Part shown: positions 55,840-60,000 of the stretch, in pieces
How positions within the stretch are numbered: position 1 is the first letter of the stretch
How the letters are laid out: every line of letters begins with the position of its first letter
NCBI RefSeq assembly: GCF_026151205.1
Contig: NC_087079.1
Coordinates: forward strand, 64,001 to 124,000
Direction of reading: 5' to 3'
DNA: 60,000 nucleotides
From: Bolinopsis microptera
Lineage: Eukaryota > Ctenophora > Tentaculata > Lobata > Bolinopsidae
The notes under the pieces: model-generated
Told to the model about the DNA's origin: nothing
The model's database searches: none
The model's input: the letters and a program-made list of their open reading frames with translations, nothing else
Made by a program: the position numbers and the translations under genes

Positions 55840-56155
55840 TCTTACTATATATAAAGCGAGACGATATATATATATTTATTTATCCGTGCCATTTTACTGA
55901 CACCACGGCATCAACTTTAACGCGAATTTCCGCAAAAATCGTAAAAGATATACAACTGAAACTTTTTTGACTGGGTCAAATGCTTTAATGGCCTTCAAAT
56001 CAGCATGAAAAAATTAAAAATTGGCCAAGGAATAAGAATTTTAGTGCCCAAAATTTGGACTCCCAAGTGGTGTCAAAAACGCGAATTAAATAGGTAATAA
56101 TTATTTTATTCTCTCGAGCCTTGACACCACTTTAGGGTAGACGGGTTCCTGCTAG
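55840..56155 (+). mobile_element. Helitron-like non-autonomous element, candidate
   Basis: Starts TCTTACTATATATAAAGCGA after A and ends GGGTTCCTGCTAG before T, the 5' TC, 3' CTAG and A/T insertion context of Helitrons. A 12-bp inverted repeat, AAGTGGTGTCAA and TTGACACCACTT, lies near the 3' end (about 56073-56132), in place of the usual short hairpin. No RepHel coding sequence. Termini are suggestive, not decisive. Confidence 0.5.
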
Positions 56156-56471
56156 TACTATTAAATTGCACATTTGTGATGAAAAATTATCATCCATGTA
56201 CAAATGAACAACCACCACTATACATCTATAACCAGAGCAATATTTATTGCTCATCGTTCATCTTCCATTTAACCACCATTAGGACCACAAAATGCCCCCA
56301 ATGAGGGTTTTAAACTTTTGTAATAGTTGCACCATGGGATGATCTCAATATAATGACTACTCATTTCATAATATCATATCTCAAAATTGTGGTTAACCCT
56401 AAAACTGGTATTTTAACCACCATAGTGGCCACATAGAGGATTCATTAACCTCAATTATTCAACATAACTGT

Positions 56472-57553
56472 CAGGGGTGTAGGAATGATTTTGTTCATGG
56501 GGGGGCCAAATTCTAAATATTTGTTGGCGCTTCGCGCCACAGCCTAAATTGTTTGGCGCTTCGCGCCAAAGCTTGAATTTCGAGGGTAAGGACAAAAGGA
56601 AATTGCAGCATGTGCGGTATCGCGATTTTTCACGTTTGCCGCGACAATTCGCAATTTTTCAGATCCTGGCCTCACGACAAATCGCGATTTTTGCAGTTCT
56701 CCGCGTCAAATTGTGCATTTTTCTTTAAATCTGAGGACTAAATTCGCGTATTTTCCTTCAAATCTGTGGGCCAAATATCACGTTTTCTATAATTAATATA
56801 TGAAACCAATCAGTATTACATCCACAACCTTTCGAATGCAGGTGCGGACTTCGGAAACCGAAAAAAATATTTTCGGCTCAGAATGATCAGGGTAGCATGA
56901 AACATGAACAAAAGTAATTTCCAGAAAAACTTTGAAAAATTTGGACTTAGAAAATTTTCGGTCCGAGTCATTCGACATTCTCGATACGTACCTCTGAAAG
57001 CAGAGCTCCCTCTTCCGAGCTCGTATTGCGAAGGGGAGGCCTGCCTTTCAAGATCGAATTACAAAGGTGAACCCTCGAGTCCAAAATCGTATATCGAACT
57101 TCGAAAACCGAAAAAAAAATTTTCGGCTCAGAATGATCAGGGTAGCATGAAACATGAACAAAAGTAATTTCCAGAAAAACTTTGCAAAATTTTGACTTAT
57201 AAAATTTTCGGTCCGAGTCATTCTCGATACGTACCTCTGAAAACAGAGCTCCCGCTTCCGAGCTCGTATTGCGAAGGGGAGGCCTGCCATCCGAGATCGC
57301 ATCACAAAGAGGAACCCTCGAGTCCAAAATCGTATATCGAAGTTCGAAAACCGAAAAAAATATTTTTGACTCATAATGATCAGGGTAGCATGAAACATGA
57401 ACAAAAGTAGTTTTCAAGAAAACTTTGAAAATTTTTGACTTTTAAAAATTTTCGGGGAAATTAAAAAGTTGGCCCTTTTTGGCCCCTTGCCCAGATTTCA
57501 TGGGGGGGGGGGGGGCGATGGCCCCCCCTGCCCCCCCGCTTCCTACACCCCTG
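56472..57553. mobile_element. hAT-type non-autonomous DNA transposon with 8-bp TSD
   Basis: Ends CAGGGGTGTAGGAA and TTCCTACACCCCTG are 14-bp perfect inverted repeats, bounded by identical ATAACTGT at 56464-56471 and 57554-57561. CAGGGGTG ends with 8-bp target duplications are a hAT hallmark. The interior has subterminal G/C runs, two GGCGCTTCGCGCC palindromes near 56526 and 56558, and 2.3 copies of a ~245-bp direct repeat (56860, 57108, 57352). No transposase: open frames across the internal repeat on both strands are non-coding. Confidence 0.93.
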
Positions 57554-57561
57554 ATAACTGT

Positions 57562-58040
57562 ACTGCAGTGTTTTGTGCACCAGAAAAACATCACTCCAAC
57601 ATTGAGATTAACCACAATAAGCTGCAATATCATGTTGAAGTCAACATACACAAATTTTGTGAAAAAAGTCAATGTCCACCAAGTTTCCCCAGATTTGCTG
57701 CTATTGCTGTTTAAATTTTAATACGATATTTATTATTGCTGGCCCTTTTGTTAGAAAGTTTTGATTTTTTGATATTTTTTTAATTGTTCAACTTCAGTGT
57801 GGTTATTTATGTATTTATTGCTTTCCAAACCGCAGCGGTTATAAACTTATCATGAAAATGTTATGTACATAAAAATAATCGATTATTGAGGAGTTATAAA
57901 GTGAGCTAATTTTATGTGCGTGATTGAATTTTTGATCCTGCATTTCTTTTCCTTTCTACTTTTCTACAGAGAGTTTCTTAGAAACTCAATTTCTAATCCA
58001 GTCTCTTTGTTATTATGTAGTTTTTGGAAGTAAGAACTAG
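57562..58040. other. Spacer upstream of ISCU
   Basis: AT-rich; continues the pre-insertion sequence after the hAT target duplication. It ends in a decayed copy of the ISCU first exon and upstream (57970-58065). Confidence 0.5.
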
Positions 58041-58100
58041 GATGTTAATACTAACACAGACTCTTTCTGATCATGTCTCATTATTGACATTTCGAGCTAA
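57970..58100 (+). pseudogene. Duplicated, decayed ISCU first exon
   Basis: TTTCTAATCCAGTCTC and AGGATGTTAATACTAACACA here match TTTCTAATCCTGTCTC and AGGATGTTAAGACTTACACA at about 58246 and 58283. So a ~240-bp block holding the 5' flank and start codon of ISCU was tandemly duplicated. After MLILTQT the reading diverges and no donor equivalent is kept. It could still act as an alternative transcription start. Confidence 0.7.
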
Positions 58101-58286
58101 CGTGCAACTTCAATATTTTGCTAATATGACGCCATTATCGGCGCAACTGCAATGCCATTTTGCCGCTACCAGCTCAGAAATGCCACTTTCCTTACTTTTG
58201 TAGATTGAATTAGTTTTAAATGATTTCCAGTGACTCTCGGAACTTAGTTTCTAATCCTGTCTCACTGTTCTATATTTGTAGTTAGG

Positions 58287-59419
58287 ATGTTAAGACTTAC
58301 ACAGACCGTGCTCCGGCCAACTTGTCAGCTGGTTCAGCAGACTGTAAGCTATCACGCCAATGTTATTGATCACTACGAGAATCCCAGGTATGTATTATTA
58401 GAATCCCAGGTATACATACATGTATTATAGGGCTCTGTATTTGCAGTATTTGGTTCTAATTTATCCACATTTTATTCACCCAACGCGAACGTATGGGGTT
58501 GGGATAAGGTCAGGAATAGAATTTCTGTGTAATATTATCTTCAATTTGGTTAATTTCTAAATTCTACATACATCAGATTATATGAAATCGTTTGTGCCAT
58601 CATCAACTTCATAAGTCTGCAGAAGTATTAAAACCTGCAGTAAACCTATTTGAAGTTGGTGGTTGTTATGAAAATTAGACCATCTTCTTTCTTAGCTTAT
58701 ATTAGGCTAGTGATATCAAGTACAGATTCTAACACTTATTACCAACTTCGACATTAAAACATACCCCAAAAGATATTAAGTCTTTAAATCAAAGATAGAA
58801 TCATACTTTTATTGTGTTTCTTTGAAATGTAATGAATGTTATCCCCAGGAATGTGGGATCCTTCAAGAAGAGTGAGGGTGGTGTGGGGACTGGTTTAGTT
58901 GGAGCCCCCGCCTGCGGTGACGTCATGAAGCTCCAGGTAATGTTACAGAGCAGAGCAAATCCCTAGATCTGAAATTAACTTAATTGGTGCATAAGTGCTC
59001 TTGTTATAGAATTCTTTAATATCATTAGAAATGAACGTTTATGTTTATATTCTTTCGGCATCTGGAAAGTTTTGGTTCCTACGATTTTTGTTTTCTCAGC
59101 TGAAAGTAGATGATGATGGAAGGATAATTGACGCGAAGTTTAAAACCTTTGGATGTGGTTCTGCCATCGCTTCAAGCTCACTGGCTACAGAATGGGTCAA
59201 AGGAAAACATGTACGTAGTTTTAAGTTAGATTGATTGTCTTGGTAGTCGAATATTTATTGGCATATTCTGTTTACACTTTACAAACTTCATCTTCTGATG
59301 ACTTGTTTGGAGACTTGAGATAACATCATGTTTTTACTAGGTGGACGACGCTTCCAAGATTAAAAACACAGACATTGCCAAGGAACTGTGCTTGCCCCCT
59401 GTTAAGCTACATTGTTCTA
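58287..59419 (+). CDS. ISCU: Iron-sulfur cluster scaffold ISCU, 3' end outside window
   Basis: Exons seen: 58287-58387, 58849-58936, 59100-59210, 59341-59419; donor GTAAGT at 59420, last exon beyond 60000. The protein is the mitochondrial matrix platform on which the NFS1-ISD11-frataxin complex builds 2Fe-2S clusters. Residues 1-20 ([20 protein letters not shown]) look like a presequence. The scaffold starts at [18 protein letters not shown]. Cluster ligands are Cys56 in GAPACGD (with Asp58), Cys82 in [11 protein letters not shown] and Cys125 in KLHCS. LPPVK (118-122) is the chaperone-binding loop. All are intact. The donor of exon 1 is duplicated 22 bp downstream, and exon 1 has a decayed upstream copy. 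Confidence 0.97.
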
Positions 59420-60000
59420 GTAAGTTCTATCCGGTTATTTGTGATTCTTTGTGGAAAAATCCATAAAACATCTTACTACGGAACAAAATGTTTTCGCAGT
59501 TACCATAGCAATGTTTGTCGCAATCGCGTTTAAGGGGACATACACCAAAACCTTTTAAGCCGGGACCCTCGATTTGACTTCATATTATGATGGTTAAAGT
59601 GTACGTGCTGTACATGTTTATGAAGTATAAGATCATGGGAACCATGCTTGGCCGACGACCAAACTTAAAATTCCAGCGGCACGCGCGGTCTACAAATCAA
59701 TATAAGCTGGATAGTCTAACGTAGAAGGCAACTTAACGAACGCGCATTCTGCTGCGCGGTCGCTTAGCTCATTTCCAGTAAAATCCGATTAAATACACAG
59801 AATTGATACAGTATTTTAAGATTCATTACTTGTTTGGGCTTGGACACAGCTGCTTGCAAGTGTATTTTCTACACAATAACTATGCTTAAAATGAGGGGGG
59901 GGGGGGGGGGGGGCGATGAGCCCCCCATATTGATGGCCACTATATTCTCGTTAGTCCTGATTAATAAATTAATTAAATCTCTATGTCTTCAAAAACTGTT
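59420..60000 (+). other. ISCU intron 4, partial, with poly-G run
   Basis: Intronic sequence. It contains a run of about 21 G at 59894 followed by CGATGAGCCCCCC, similar to the subterminal CGATGGCCCCCC of the hAT element at 57520, so a truncated relative may lie here. Confidence 0.55.

Noticed and set aside
56904-57417. Several 70-150-residue frames on both strands
   Set aside because: All lie inside the hAT-type element and repeat with its internal 245-bp unit; no transposase motif.

Overview
The window is nuclear DNA from an animal, probably an invertebrate. It holds several spliced protein genes with short phase-consistent introns, AT-rich spacers, many kinds of eukaryotic transposon remnant, long microsatellites and one 100-N assembly gap. 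Nothing in it fixes the species. No bacterial, organellar or intact viral segment was seen. The gene models below were built by hand-joining exons at GT-AG (one GC-AG) sites and checking reading phase at each junction.

Layout. 1-6.3 kb: AT-rich spacer with two clusters of GC-rich palindromic modules. 6.9-9.2 kb, minus strand: a complete seven-exon monoglyceride-lipase-like serine hydrolase. 10.7-11.3 kb: a terminal-inverted-repeat element. 11.5-12.2 kb, minus strand: orphan exons of a leucine-rich-repeat gene. 12.7-15.3 kb: TG repeat, gap, C-rich dispersed repeats and a 15-bp minisatellite. 17.4-24.5 kb, plus strand: a DAPP1-like SH2+PH adaptor with two alternative first exons and a 2.8-kb minisatellite in one intron. 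25-26.8 kb: more palindromic modules. 27-31 kb: featureless AT-rich DNA. 32.5-39.5 kb: a retrotransposon zone (LINE ORF1 remnant, poly-C TIR element, two Penelope-like remnants with GIY-YIG domains, LINE ORF2 tail). 40.5-43.2 kb: a complete nine-exon two-pore-domain potassium channel. 44.7-46.1 kb: an intronless DXO/Rai1-family gene that lacks one metal-binding motif. 46.8-50.6 kb: a 3.2-kb foldback element inserted in a tandem array. 52.6-54.3 kb: a DMAC2/ATP-synthase-s-like LRR gene. 55.8-57.6 kb: a Helitron-like candidate and a hAT-type element with a perfect 8-bp target duplication. 58.3 kb to beyond the end: the iron-sulfur scaffold gene ISCU, last exon outside.

The genes are unrelated housekeeping or signalling genes and do not form a cluster. 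DMAC2-like and ISCU both act in mitochondria, but nothing links them beyond proximity.

Two observations stand out. First, in this one window at least six tandem duplications, from one extra copy to about 85, start or stop exactly at splice junctions or at a stop codon. Local tandem duplication at these boundaries may be copying splice sites. Second, a family of short GC-rich palindromic modules recurs in shuffled order and orientation at about eight places, including twice inside the DAPP1 intron minisatellite, and no standard transposon class explains it.
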